Of a stretch of DNA of 64,000 nt, positions 23,030 through 30,194 are shown one piece after another (the first letter of the stretch is position 1; each line of letters begins with the position of its first letter). The notes under the pieces were generated by a model. That model did no database searches. It was not told the origin of the DNA and was given only the letters and a program-made list of their open reading frames with translations. Location of the stretch: positions 22,103 through 86,102 of the forward strand of contig NZ_CP031143.1 in NCBI RefSeq assembly GCF_014697215.1. Direction: 5' to 3'. The stretch is from Saccharopolyspora pogona (GTDB taxonomy: Bacteria; Actinomycetota; Actinomycetes; Mycobacteriales; Pseudonocardiaceae). The position numbers were made by a program, and so were the translations under genes.

Positions 23030-23226
23030 GGGGATGGTTCGTCGCCGGGCAGGGTTCTGCCGTGCGCGCGAGCCCAGCGGCGTACGTCTTCGGTGCGCCA
23101 TACCGAGCCCATTGCCAGCGTCACCTCCGGCGCGGGGAAATCGTCCTGGCAGGTCAGCTGGTAGACGCGCTGGCGGCTGACGCCCAGAAGTGCGCCGATT
23201 TCCGCTTGTCCCAGCAGGTGTTGCAT
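23026..23226 (-). CDS. AlpA-like / excisionase-type HTH protein
   Basis: This 66-residue protein has LLGQAEIGALLGVSRQRVYQLTCQDDFPAPEV, split here as the MerR-like helix-turn-helix of AlpA and Xis proteins, followed by VWRTEDVRRWARAHGR, the usual wing and C-terminal helix. Xis-type proteins direct excision or regulate phage genes. A -10 TAGAAT ends six bases before its ATG, so it is probably leaderless. It overlaps the end of the convergent gene by four bases. No integrase is present here, so a regulatory role is as likely. Confidence 0.75.
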   Translation of the reverse strand: MQHLLGQAEIGALLGVSRQRVYQLTCQDDFPAPEVTLAMGSVWRTEDVRRWARAHGRTLPGDEPSP

Positions 23227-23235
23227 TCCGCCATT

Positions 23236-23281
23236 CTAGTCACCTGACAACTAGTCTATTGACTACTAGGCAAGTGACTAG
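23236..23281. promoter_or_regulatory. CTAGTCAC inverted repeats at the AlpA-like promoter
   Basis: CTAGTCAC at 23236-23243 and GTGACTAG at 23274-23281 form an inverted pair around CTAGTC (23251-23256) and GACTACTAG (23261-23269). The repeats cover the leftward promoter of the AlpA-like gene and probably bind that protein. Confidence 0.5.
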
Positions 23282-23366
23282 GCATAGTGGGGTTCGTCAA
23301 CCGCTGGTCAAGCGTGAACTGGCCACGGTGGGCCGTCCGAAGGGCAACCGGCTCTCCGGGCGACAC

Positions 23367-23453
23367 ACAAAAAGCCGCCGGACCAAGGGATTGAGGTCCC
23401 TCACAACCAAGTTCCCCAGCCCGGCGGCCATCCACCTCAGTGGAGGTCCGATT
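23367..23453 (+). ncRNA. Structured leader before a 28-aa zinc peptide
   Basis: GCCGCCGG at about 23372 pairs with CCGGCGGC near 23420, enclosing an inner GGGA...TCCC hairpin. CCAC...GTGG then forms a small stem that includes the start of the GTGGAGG ribosome site before ATG 23454. The arrangement looks like a regulatory leader; no known riboswitch family is recognised. Confidence 0.35.
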
Positions 23454-23540
23454 ATGACCAAGCCTCGCCAGCCCGGCTGCAACGGATGCGGGTCCATACC
23501 CGCTCAACCTGTGTGCCCCATCTGCGGCGCGCGAAACTAG
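23454..23540 (+). CDS. 28-aa zinc-ribbon peptide
   Basis: ATG 23454 has TGGAGG upstream. The peptide has two CxxC knuckles, CNGC and CPIC, enough for one zinc. It is preceded by the structured leader at 23367. Such mini zinc ribbons are common but of unknown function in actinobacterial mobile elements. Confidence 0.5.
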   Translation: MTKPRQPGCNGCGSIPAQPVCPICGARN

Positions 23541-23545
23541 GCACC

Positions 23546-23785
23546 ATGACGAAGCCGAGGCATCTCACCCATCACCAAGCCCCACCTCCTGCTACAGCGT
23601 CAGCTGAAACCAGGACGACGGTGGCGTCCGAACTCCGTGCCGTTGCGACCATCTGCCGTGAACACGGCGCTGCGGCGCTAGCGGCTGACGTCAAAAACGA
23701 CGCCGTCGCGCGAGCCGTCACCGACACGCTCTACGCACTCGGGGCCCGCTTCGACACACGGGCCGATCAATGGGCTAATGGCTAA
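23546..23785 (+). CDS. Hypothetical helical protein (79 aa)
   Basis: The frame starts six bases after the previous stop and encodes a helical protein (SELRAVATICREHGAAALAA). It lacks a strong ribosome site and may rely on re-initiation. No family is recognised. Confidence 0.4.
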   Translation: MTKPRHLTHHQAPPPATASAETRTTVASELRAVATICREHGAAALAADVKNDAVARAVTDTLYALGARFDTRADQWANG

Positions 23786-23801
23786 TCCAGCCGAGCACTG
23801 A

Positions 23802-23888
23802 TTACTGCTACGTGGTGTGCCGGGTGACGGCCGTGCCATCGCCCGGCACCTCGGCATCGGACGATCCACCCTCTACCGCGCACTCTGA
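23802..23888 (+). pseudogene. Remnant of a serine-resolvase C-terminal HTH
   Basis: After an in-frame stop at 23799, this stretch encodes a short segment ending GDGRAIARHLGIGRSTLYRAL, then a stop. That is the typical C-terminal helix-turn-helix of serine resolvases and invertases. The catalytic domain is missing, so it looks like the leftover of a recombination or deletion. Confidence 0.55.
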
Positions 23889-23936
23889 CCGGATACACTG
23901 AGCGCATCTCTTGCACTGTGGTTGGTGGTAGAGACG

Positions 23937-23971
23937 AGAGAAGGCCCCCACCTCAGGTGGGGGCCTTCTCT
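23937..23971. terminator. Bidirectional terminator, 17-bp perfect stem
   Basis: AGAGAAGGCCCCCACCT and AGGTGGGGGCCTTCTCT flank a single C. It lies just beyond the end of the leftward partition operon and also serves the rightward side. Confidence 0.8.
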
Positions 23972-23988
23972 GTACGGACGTGACCGCC

Positions 23989-24393
23989 TCAGTCTTCCTT
24001 ACGCATGAAGAAGTCCAAATCAACCGCAGGCTCACCAACCGTGCGCTGCACGTAGTCGAACAGATCGAACCGCTCCCGCACGAGGTACTGCACGAGCAAC
24101 TCACCCACCTGCCGCTTGTCCAGCCGGAACTTCGTAGCCAGCACGTTCACGATCATGTTGCCGGTGTTGTAGTGATCCTCCGAGACCCGCAGCCCCCACA
24201 TCTTCGATCCCGGAACCTGCGGCCGTTCAGTGACATTGAGGCCGCCGGGATCAGGAGCCGGATCAAACGAGCTTGACCCGATAGGCGGGGTGCCACCATC
24301 CTCAGCTCCACCGCCAGCACCGGGCAACGGGCCACGCCGGCGCCGCGCCCCAGGCAACGCTCCAGCTCCGCTCGGGTAACCGCCTTCAGCCAC
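23989..24393 (-). CDS. Probable partition partner of ParA (ParB-like, small)
   Basis: The 134-residue protein has a disordered Gly/Pro/Arg-rich N-terminus and a compact C-terminal domain from about 60 (NTGNMIVNVLATKFRLDKRQ, then VGELLVQYLVRERFDLFDYV). It starts two bases after the ParA stop on the same strand. Small centromere-binding proteins in this place complete type Ib-like partition modules. No similarity to canonical ParB is seen, so the role is inferred from position. Confidence 0.55.
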   Translation of the reverse strand: MAEGGYPSGAGALPGARRRRGPLPGAGGGAEDGGTPPIGSSSFDPAPDPGGLNVTERPQVPGSKMWGLRVSEDHYNTGNMIVNVLATKFRLDKRQVGELLVQYLVRERFDLFDYVQRTVGEPAVDLDFFMRKED

Positions 24394-24395
24394 GA

Positions 24396-25268
24396 TCAGA
24401 CCTCCTCGGTAACAGTGGTGGTAGCGAACTTGTGCAAACGATCAACAGCCGGCCGGTAGAACCCCGTCAACTCGGCTTTCAGCTCACGTTCTTTGGCATC
24501 GGTCTCCGGCATGAGAGCGACTGGCAGCAGCTCGTCGTCCAGGCGGGCAAGCCGGGCCCGAAGCGGCACAGTGCCCCAATGCTTGCCCTCGTTCTGCCCG
24601 CTCGCGAACTCCTCGACAATCCGCCGCTCCCAGTACTTGTGGTTCTGGGTGCCGGACCGGTGACCGTTGATGATCAGCCCGACGTAGTCCAGATCCGGCA
24701 CGAGCAGCTGCTCCCGCACGTAGAGCAGCTGGGCGTGCGTACGGAACAGGCCCCGGTAGCTTCGGAACGAGGGTTGGGTCACGAGCAGCACGTCGTCGCT
24801 GTCGGCCCACGCCATCTGCGGCAGGATGCCCAGGCTGGGCGGGCAGTCGTAGATCAGCACATCCACGTCGTCGTCGGTGCCCTCCATGCCCGCCCGCAGC
24901 CGCAGGAAAGCGTCGCGGTTGGGCATGACGACATGCGCGTCTTCCAGGTCGAAGCGCGACGGGATGAACGTGAGCTTGTCCCGCCACGGCACATCCCACC
25001 GGCACTGCTGGATCGCGTCGGCGGCCGTGCCCGTGACCAGGCGGTGTTGCCGCCACGCACGCTCGATCACCTCCAGCACTGTGATCGCGTCATCCTCGGG
25101 ACCATCAACCTCGAAACCCAGCGCTGCCGATGCATCCGACTGAGGGTCGAGGTCAACGACCCGTACGCGCAGGTCATGCTCCACAACCAGGCCCACCGCG
25201 AGGTTGATCACCTCGTTAGTTTTGCCGACTCCGCCCTTGTTCTGGCAGACGGCGACTTTATATGCCAT
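24396..25268 (-). CDS. parA: ParA-family partition ATPase
   Basis: The 290-residue protein has the deviant Walker A KGGVGKT at 11-17, Walker A' VRVVDLDPQSDAS and Walker B-like VLIYDCPPSLG, all standard for ParA/Soj ATPases that position plasmids. The usual second Thr/Ser after GKT is Asn here. Upstream lies a large palindromic site with four GTTGCTAC elements, the likely operator and centromere. Its presence argues that the element is kept as a low-copy episome. Confidence 0.9.
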   Translation of the reverse strand: MAYKVAVCQNKGGVGKTNEVINLAVGLVVEHDLRVRVVDLDPQSDASAALGFEVDGPEDDAITVLEVIERAWRQHRLVTGTAADAIQQCRWDVPWRDKLTFIPSRFDLEDAHVVMPNRDAFLRLRAGMEGTDDDVDVLIYDCPPSLGILPQMAWADSDDVLLVTQPSFRSYRGLFRTHAQLLYVREQLLVPDLDYVGLIINGHRSGTQNHKYWERRIVEEFASGQNEGKHWGTVPLRARLARLDDELLPVALMPETDAKERELKAELTGFYRPAVDRLHKFATTTVTEEV

Positions 25269-25285
25269 GCACTCTCCTGTGTCGC

Positions 25286-25350
25286 GTTGCTACGTCCGTA
25301 CGTTTGTAGCAACGGTTGCTACAAACGTACGGACGTACATCCGTAGCAAC
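25286..25350. promoter_or_regulatory. Partition operator / parS-like palindrome
   Basis: Two 23-base arms, 25291-25313 and 25315-25337, are perfect reverse complements around one G. The element GTTGCTAC occurs in alternating orientation at 25286-25293, 25306-25313, 25315-25322 and 25343-25350, and CGTACG-type cores lie between them. It sits directly upstream of parA, where partition proteins bind. Confidence 0.7.
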
Positions 25351-25473
25351 CCTATGACGCAGCGGCAACGCCTACCGATCAAGGGGGCAAGGACATCCGT
25401 ACGCGACACAGCCGGTCGATTCAGGCCTCGTTGTTAGCGTCCGCCGCAGGTCAACCGATCTACGGAGGTCGCA

Positions 25474-26277
25474 GTGAAACCACCCTGCGTTGTTGGATGC
25501 GGACGGCAGTCAGCCCAGCCACTGTGCACCGACTGCTGGAACCGGCTCGAAACCGCGCTGCGCTCGGTCGCCTGGCTGGCACCCGAGCTGCGCACCACGG
25601 TCACCCGCCAAGCGAAAACGGGGCTCAGCATCGGCATCGTCACGCGCGCCGCTGAAACCCCGGTCCCCGTCAACCTCGAAGCTTCGCAGCGCGGCGACCA
25701 CTTACGCGACGTCCTCGCCGCCTGGATGCGGTGCCTCTGGGAGGACTACGGCATCGGCCCGATCGAGCGCTGCGACACCACCGCGCGCATCGCGGGCTGG
25801 CTGCTACGACACGACTCGTGGTGCCGGCGGCACCCGGCCGCGTTCGACCTCTACAGCGAGATCACAGAAGCTGTGGCTCGGTGCGTGCAGATCGTCGACC
25901 GCCGCCCCGACCGCATCTACCTCGCGCCATGCGGCGCCGAGCTCTCCGACGGCGGAGGCATCGTGTGCGCGGCGGACCTGTACGGCGTCGAGGGCCAGTC
26001 GATCGTCCGCTGCCGGTCCTGCGGAACCCGCTGGGACCTGTACGAGCGGCGCGACTGGATGCTGGCGCAGGTCGAGGACCGCATGGCGAACAGCGTGCAG
26101 CTCTCGGATCTGCTGGCGTCGCTGGGCGTCGAGGTCGCATCGAGCACGATCCGCACCTGGTACAGCACGGGGAAGCTCGACGTTGCCGACCACGATCACC
26201 GTGGCCGGCCGCTGTACCGGGTCGGCGACGTGATGGCGATCCTGGCCACCAAACGGCGTCTGATCGCAGCTGCCTGA
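25474..26277 (+). CDS. Zinc-finger and HTH DNA-binding protein
   Basis: From GTG 25474 (GGAGGT upstream) the 267-residue product has an N-terminal zinc knuckle (CVVGC, CTDC), a helical middle, a second zinc pair (CGAE...CRSCGTRW) and a C-terminal MerR-like helix-turn-helix (LSDLLASLGVEVASSTIRTW, then RPLYRVGDVMAIL). This layout is common in actinophage DNA-binding proteins encoded just before terminase genes. A late-gene regulator or packaging accessory is possible. Confidence 0.65.
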   Translation: MKPPCVVGCGRQSAQPLCTDCWNRLETALRSVAWLAPELRTTVTRQAKTGLSIGIVTRAAETPVPVNLEASQRGDHLRDVLAAWMRCLWEDYGIGPIERCDTTARIAGWLLRHDSWCRRHPAAFDLYSEITEAVARCVQIVDRRPDRIYLAPCGAELSDGGGIVCAADLYGVEGQSIVRCRSCGTRWDLYERRDWMLAQVEDRMANSVQLSDLLASLGVEVASSTIRTWYSTGKLDVADHDHRGRPLYRVGDVMAILATKRRLIAAA

Positions 26278-26367
26278 CGAAAGCGCCCCCGCATCCGCCC
26301 AGTTCGCCGGTCGAGGTGCGGCTCGTCTTGAGCAAGTCGATCTGGCCGCAGCCCAGGCGGGGCTACG

Positions 26368-27111
26368 GTGACCCGCATGCAGACCGAGTTCAACGACGAG
26401 AACGAGCAGATCGCCGAGTGGTGGGATGACGTCGCGCTGGTGAACGAGGCGCCGGCGCTCACCGCGGCGGCGGATGTCGCGTTGGTGCTGGTCATCCAGG
26501 GCGAGCAAGACCTGCAGCTCGAGGACGACATTCGATCCGCCCGCCGGATCTCGGTCGAGAGCTACGAGCTGCCGGTCCGGCCACTGTCGACTGAGCTGGT
26601 CCTGTTGTGCGCCCTGGCACTGGTCGAGACGATCCGGCGCATCACGAGCCGCGACCCGCTGCCGTTGGAAGTCGCCGCCCGGCTCGACAAGCTGCAGTCG
26701 GTGGTGCGCATCGGCGAGCATCTTGGTCAGGCGGCCGCGTTGCTCGCCGATGACGCCTCTGCGCGGGCGGTGGCCGGGATCCGGCCGCCGAGCCCGCCTG
26801 TCATGCGCCCGCCGAGCACGATGTACGCGTGCCATGCCGTGGCGACCCGGCCGGCGGAAGACTGGGGCACCCTCCCGCAGGAGGTCGTCATGGAGTTCGA
26901 CCGGCTGCTCGCCGACCCGTCCGGCGGCGAGTGGGCTGAACTACGGTCACGGGCCCATGCCGCGCTGGATGCGTGTGCCCGCGACCGGGACCTGCGCGAA
27001 GCGGGCACGCTCATGCACACGCTGCGGGCGCTGCGGATTCGCCGGTGCTGGCTGGACCAGCATCCCGACCGCGAGGTGCTGGTCCAGCCAGGCGAGCCCG
27101 GCGCTTACTGA
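26368..27111 (+). CDS. Hypothetical protein (247 aa)
   Basis: The acidic helical protein has no recognised domain. GTG 26368 follows AGGCGGGG at five bases; ATG 26377 is an alternative. Codon usage is like that of neighbouring genes. Nothing in the sequence assigns a function. Confidence 0.5.
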   Translation: MTRMQTEFNDENEQIAEWWDDVALVNEAPALTAAADVALVLVIQGEQDLQLEDDIRSARRISVESYELPVRPLSTELVLLCALALVETIRRITSRDPLPLEVAARLDKLQSVVRIGEHLGQAAALLADDASARAVAGIRPPSPPVMRPPSTMYACHAVATRPAEDWGTLPQEVVMEFDRLLADPSGGEWAELRSRAHAALDACARDRDLREAGTLMHTLRALRIRRCWLDQHPDREVLVQPGEPGAY

Positions 27112-27134
27112 TCACGCTGGTTAGGCTGCGCGGC

Positions 27135-27836
27135 GTGGAAACCGACACCGGCGCGTGGAATCAGGCGGTGGCCTGGGGCGAGGAACTGGCTGCAGGAGAC
27201 GGGCAGCCGCCCAGGAGCTGGGATCACCAGGCAATCGCCGGTCTGCTCGCGGTCGCCGCGTACGCCCTGGCCCTGCGCGAGGATCTGGCGGTGGAGCAGC
27301 TGGGGGTCGATCGGCTGATCGTGCCGCTATTCCGCGAAAGCCGGTTCCGGGAGCTGGTCGAGGCCGAGCTCGACCGGGCCGGGCAGCACCTGGGCGTGCG
27401 CGCCCTCGCCTCGCAGGATCCGGTGGCGGTGATGTGGGCGTGGCTGACGCGGTCGTGGCCGGTCGACGAGCTGCGCCAGCCCCCGCCCGAGGATGCCGCG
27501 GAGTACCCGCCGCGGTACTCGATCGGAGGCCGTTGCGTCCCGCGCCCGGCGGTCGAGGTGTACTTGATGTGGGCCGCCAGCGCTGCCGACCGGGCACTGC
27601 GTGCCGAGCGCGGCGCGTGGGCTCCCCGCACCCCGGTCCGGGTCGTCGGCGGCGAGTACGCCGGCCGTAGCGGCCGCCTGGAAAACCCAGCGTGGATGTT
27701 GACCGAGGCCCGGGACCAGGTCGAACCGGGCCCGCCGTCGGCGTACGTGGTCAACCTCGGCCCCAAGTTGGGGACGACCCCGGTGGAGTACCTCACCCCG
27801 TGCATCCCGGCCGAGCACCTCACCGTCGCCGAGTAG
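27135..27836 (+). CDS. Hypothetical protein with KOW/SH3-like tail
   Basis: The 233-residue product from GTG 27135 is helical for 150 residues. Residues near 175-200 (VRVVGGEYAGRSGRLENPAW) resemble a KOW motif as found in ribosome- or nucleic-acid-binding proteins. The start lacks a clear ribosome site. It is the last gene before the late-region terminator. The KOW resemblance is by eye only. Confidence 0.5.
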   Translation: METDTGAWNQAVAWGEELAAGDGQPPRSWDHQAIAGLLAVAAYALALREDLAVEQLGVDRLIVPLFRESRFRELVEAELDRAGQHLGVRALASQDPVAVMWAWLTRSWPVDELRQPPPEDAAEYPPRYSIGGRCVPRPAVEVYLMWAASAADRALRAERGAWAPRTPVRVVGGEYAGRSGRLENPAWMLTEARDQVEPGPPSAYVVNLGPKLGTTPVEYLTPCIPAEHLTVAE

Positions 27837-27968
27837 CTGACCATCCGCCTGGCCGCTGAGGACTACGCCCGTCTGGCGGTTGTGATCACACCGCTACTTG
27901 CGCTTAGACGATCTCGACAGTAGCTTTGTGTTAAATCGCGATCAGTAGGTCTGATCAACCCCCAGAGA

Positions 27969-28006
27969 AGAAGCCCCCAGCAGCCTTTAGTGGCGCGGGG
28001 GCTTCT
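27969..28006 (+). terminator. Terminator before the late operon
   Basis: AGAAGCCCCC pairs with GGGGGCTTCT across an 18-base loop. The 285-base gap between 27836 and 28123 otherwise shows no gene and probably holds the late promoter. Confidence 0.65.
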
Positions 28007-28122
28007 CTCGTTCTTGCTCCGTCGCAGCTGTACGCATCGAGGCTGTGCCTTGCGTCGGAGAGCTGGCAGACCCCAGTCGTGGCCAGCAAAACCCACGTCG
28101 GCCCAACCACAGGGAGGTGGAC

Positions 28123-28689
28123 ATGAGCAGCCGCAAGTGCATCGGCAAGAAAACAGACGGCGAACCCTGCGGCCGATGGGCCGTCAAAGGCGCCACCGTC
28201 TGCCCCTCACACGGCGGCAACGCCCCCCAAGTCCGCCGGCGCGCCGCGGTACGCGCCGAACTCGAGTCCTGGGGACTCGACGCCGAGACCGTCGATCCTG
28301 GCGAAACCCTGCTACGCCTGCTGTCCCAAGCCGCAGCACGTGCCGACCGCTACGCCGCCGCAGTCCAGCGACTGGTCGACGAGCAGGGCCTGGAAGCCGC
28401 GCTCGTCGGCGACACGCTGGTCGTGGACCAGGAAGGCAACACCCGCAAGGTCGGCGAATACGTGCGCGGCCTGGCGCAGCTCGAAGCGCAGGAACGCGAC
28501 CGGGCCGCGAAGTTCTCCCACCTGGCGATCCAGGCCGGCCTCGCCGAACGGCAGGTGCGGCTCGCCGAACGGCAAACGTCGCTGGTTGAGAAAGCCCTGC
28601 TCGCCACCCTGGAAGACCTCGGAATGTCGGACGACCAGCAGCAGCAGGCGTTTGGGAGGTTGGCGCACCACCTGCGCCTCATCGCATAG
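28123..28689 (+). CDS. Probable terminase small subunit
   Basis: The 188-residue protein starts with a Cys/His motif, CIGKKTDGEPCGRWAVKGA then CPSHGG, seen in small proteins paired with large terminases in actinophages. The rest is a long helical region including AERQVRLAERQTSLVEKAL, suited to oligomerisation. GGGAGGTG precedes ATG 28123. The large terminase starts 11 bases after its stop. Small terminases recognise the packaging site; that role is inferred from position. Confidence 0.75.
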   Translation: MSSRKCIGKKTDGEPCGRWAVKGATVCPSHGGNAPQVRRRAAVRAELESWGLDAETVDPGETLLRLLSQAAARADRYAAAVQRLVDEQGLEAALVGDTLVVDQEGNTRKVGEYVRGLAQLEAQERDRAAKFSHLAIQAGLAERQVRLAERQTSLVEKALLATLEDLGMSDDQQQQAFGRLAHHLRLIA

Positions 28690-28699
28690 GAGGCGGCAG

Positions 28700-30175
28700 G
28701 TGGTGGACTTCGCGTCGGCCCTGGCGGAACGCCTCGAACGTCGAGGACAGCAGGATAGGTGGCGTGCGGACCCGGTCGCCTGGGTACAGGAACGGCTCGG
28801 CGAGCACGTCTGGTCCAAGCAAGCTCAGGTGATGCGGTCGGTTGCTGAAAACCCGCTGGTCACGGTCCAGTCCGCGCACTCGACCGGGAAGTCGCACTTA
28901 GCCTCGCGGTTGGTCGCGTGGTTTCTTTCGGTGAACCCGCCGGAAGACACGTTCGTTGTCACGACCGCACCGACGGCGGCGCAGGTTCGGGCGATTCTGT
29001 GGCGCTACATCTCGCAGGTGCACGCGAAAGCCGGGCTTGAGGGCAGGGTGACGCAGGCTGCGGAGTGGAAGATCAACGACCAGCTTGTTGCCTACGGCCG
29101 CAAGCCTTCCGACTACACCGAATCGAACTTCTCGGGTATCCACGCCAAGCATCTACTGGTGGTTCTTGACGAGGCGTGCGGGGTTAGCAAGCACCTGTGG
29201 GTCGCCGCTGACTCGCTCGCTACCAGCGCGGACTCACACGTCCTCGCTATCGGCAATCCTGATGACAATGGTTCGCACTTCTACAAGGTGTGCACGTCCG
29301 AACCCGGCTGGGTCCGACACAAGATCAGCGCCTACGACGCCCCAGCGGTCACCGGCGAGCAAGTGCCACAGGTACTGAAGGACACCCTCGTATCGAAGCA
29401 GTGGATCGACGACAAAAAGCAGCGGTGGGGCGAAGGCTCCCCGCTGTTCAAAGCGAAAGTTCTGGGAGAGTTCGCAGACTCCGACGACTCGATGATCCCA
29501 CTGTCGTGGGTGATGGCCGCAAACCGGCGTTGGAACGAGTGGGACGAGGCCGGCCGACCGCCACAGCCGGGCCGCCTGGTGCTCGGGGTGGACGTGGCGC
29601 GCTTCGGCGACGACAAAACGGTGCTGGCGTGGCGGTACGGCGATGTGATCACCAAGTTGGAGCGGCACGCCAAGATCGCCACCACCCAAACCACGAGCCT
29701 GGTGCAGGCAGCGATGCACAACCAGCCGCAAGCGGTCGCGGTGGTGGACGTGATCGGTATCGGCGCGGGCGTAGTCGACCAACTGCGATCACTGCAGATC
29801 CCGGTGCGCGCCTACAACGCCGCGCATGGCACACGAGTTCGCGATTCAACGGGCTCGTGGAAGTTCAACAACGTTCGGAGCGCCTCATATTGGCATCTCA
29901 GAGAGTTGTTGGACCCGGCGCAAGGGTCGACGCTCGCGCTGCCCCCAGACGACGAGCTCACCGCCGAACTCACCGCGCCTCGGTGGGACATCCGGGCTGG
30001 TGGGGTGCTGGTGGTCGAGTCGAAAGACGACTTGAAACGGCGTCTCGGTCGATCCACGGACGCGTCCGACTCTGTAGCGATGGCCATGTGGCAAGAACAG
30101 ACGTGGGATACCGACGAGGAAGGCCGCGTCAAGAAACCAAGGGTGCGGCGCTACGCCAACGCCGTGACGTGGTGA
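28700..30175 (+). CDS. Terminase large subunit
   Basis: The 491-residue motor-nuclease has Walker A STGKS (61-65), Walker B LLVVLDEACG with Asp157-Glu158, and the C-terminal RNase H-like nuclease with LGVDVARFGDD (Asp298), VVDVIGIGAG and a late Asp in DASDSVAMAM. These match Mu- and SPP1-type phage packaging enzymes. The AGGAGG at 28688-28693 supports GTG 28700; a second GTG three bases on is equally possible. It heads the structural operon. Confidence 0.93.
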   Translation: MVDFASALAERLERRGQQDRWRADPVAWVQERLGEHVWSKQAQVMRSVAENPLVTVQSAHSTGKSHLASRLVAWFLSVNPPEDTFVVTTAPTAAQVRAILWRYISQVHAKAGLEGRVTQAAEWKINDQLVAYGRKPSDYTESNFSGIHAKHLLVVLDEACGVSKHLWVAADSLATSADSHVLAIGNPDDNGSHFYKVCTSEPGWVRHKISAYDAPAVTGEQVPQVLKDTLVSKQWIDDKKQRWGEGSPLFKAKVLGEFADSDDSMIPLSWVMAANRRWNEWDEAGRPPQPGRLVLGVDVARFGDDKTVLAWRYGDVITKLERHAKIATTQTTSLVQAAMHNQPQAVAVVDVIGIGAGVVDQLRSLQIPVRAYNAAHGTRVRDSTGSWKFNNVRSASYWHLRELLDPAQGSTLALPPDDELTAELTAPRWDIRAGGVLVVESKDDLKRRLGRSTDASDSVAMAMWQEQTWDTDEEGRVKKPRVRRYANAVTW

Positions 30176-30194
30176 CGACAACCAGGAGGTGAGC

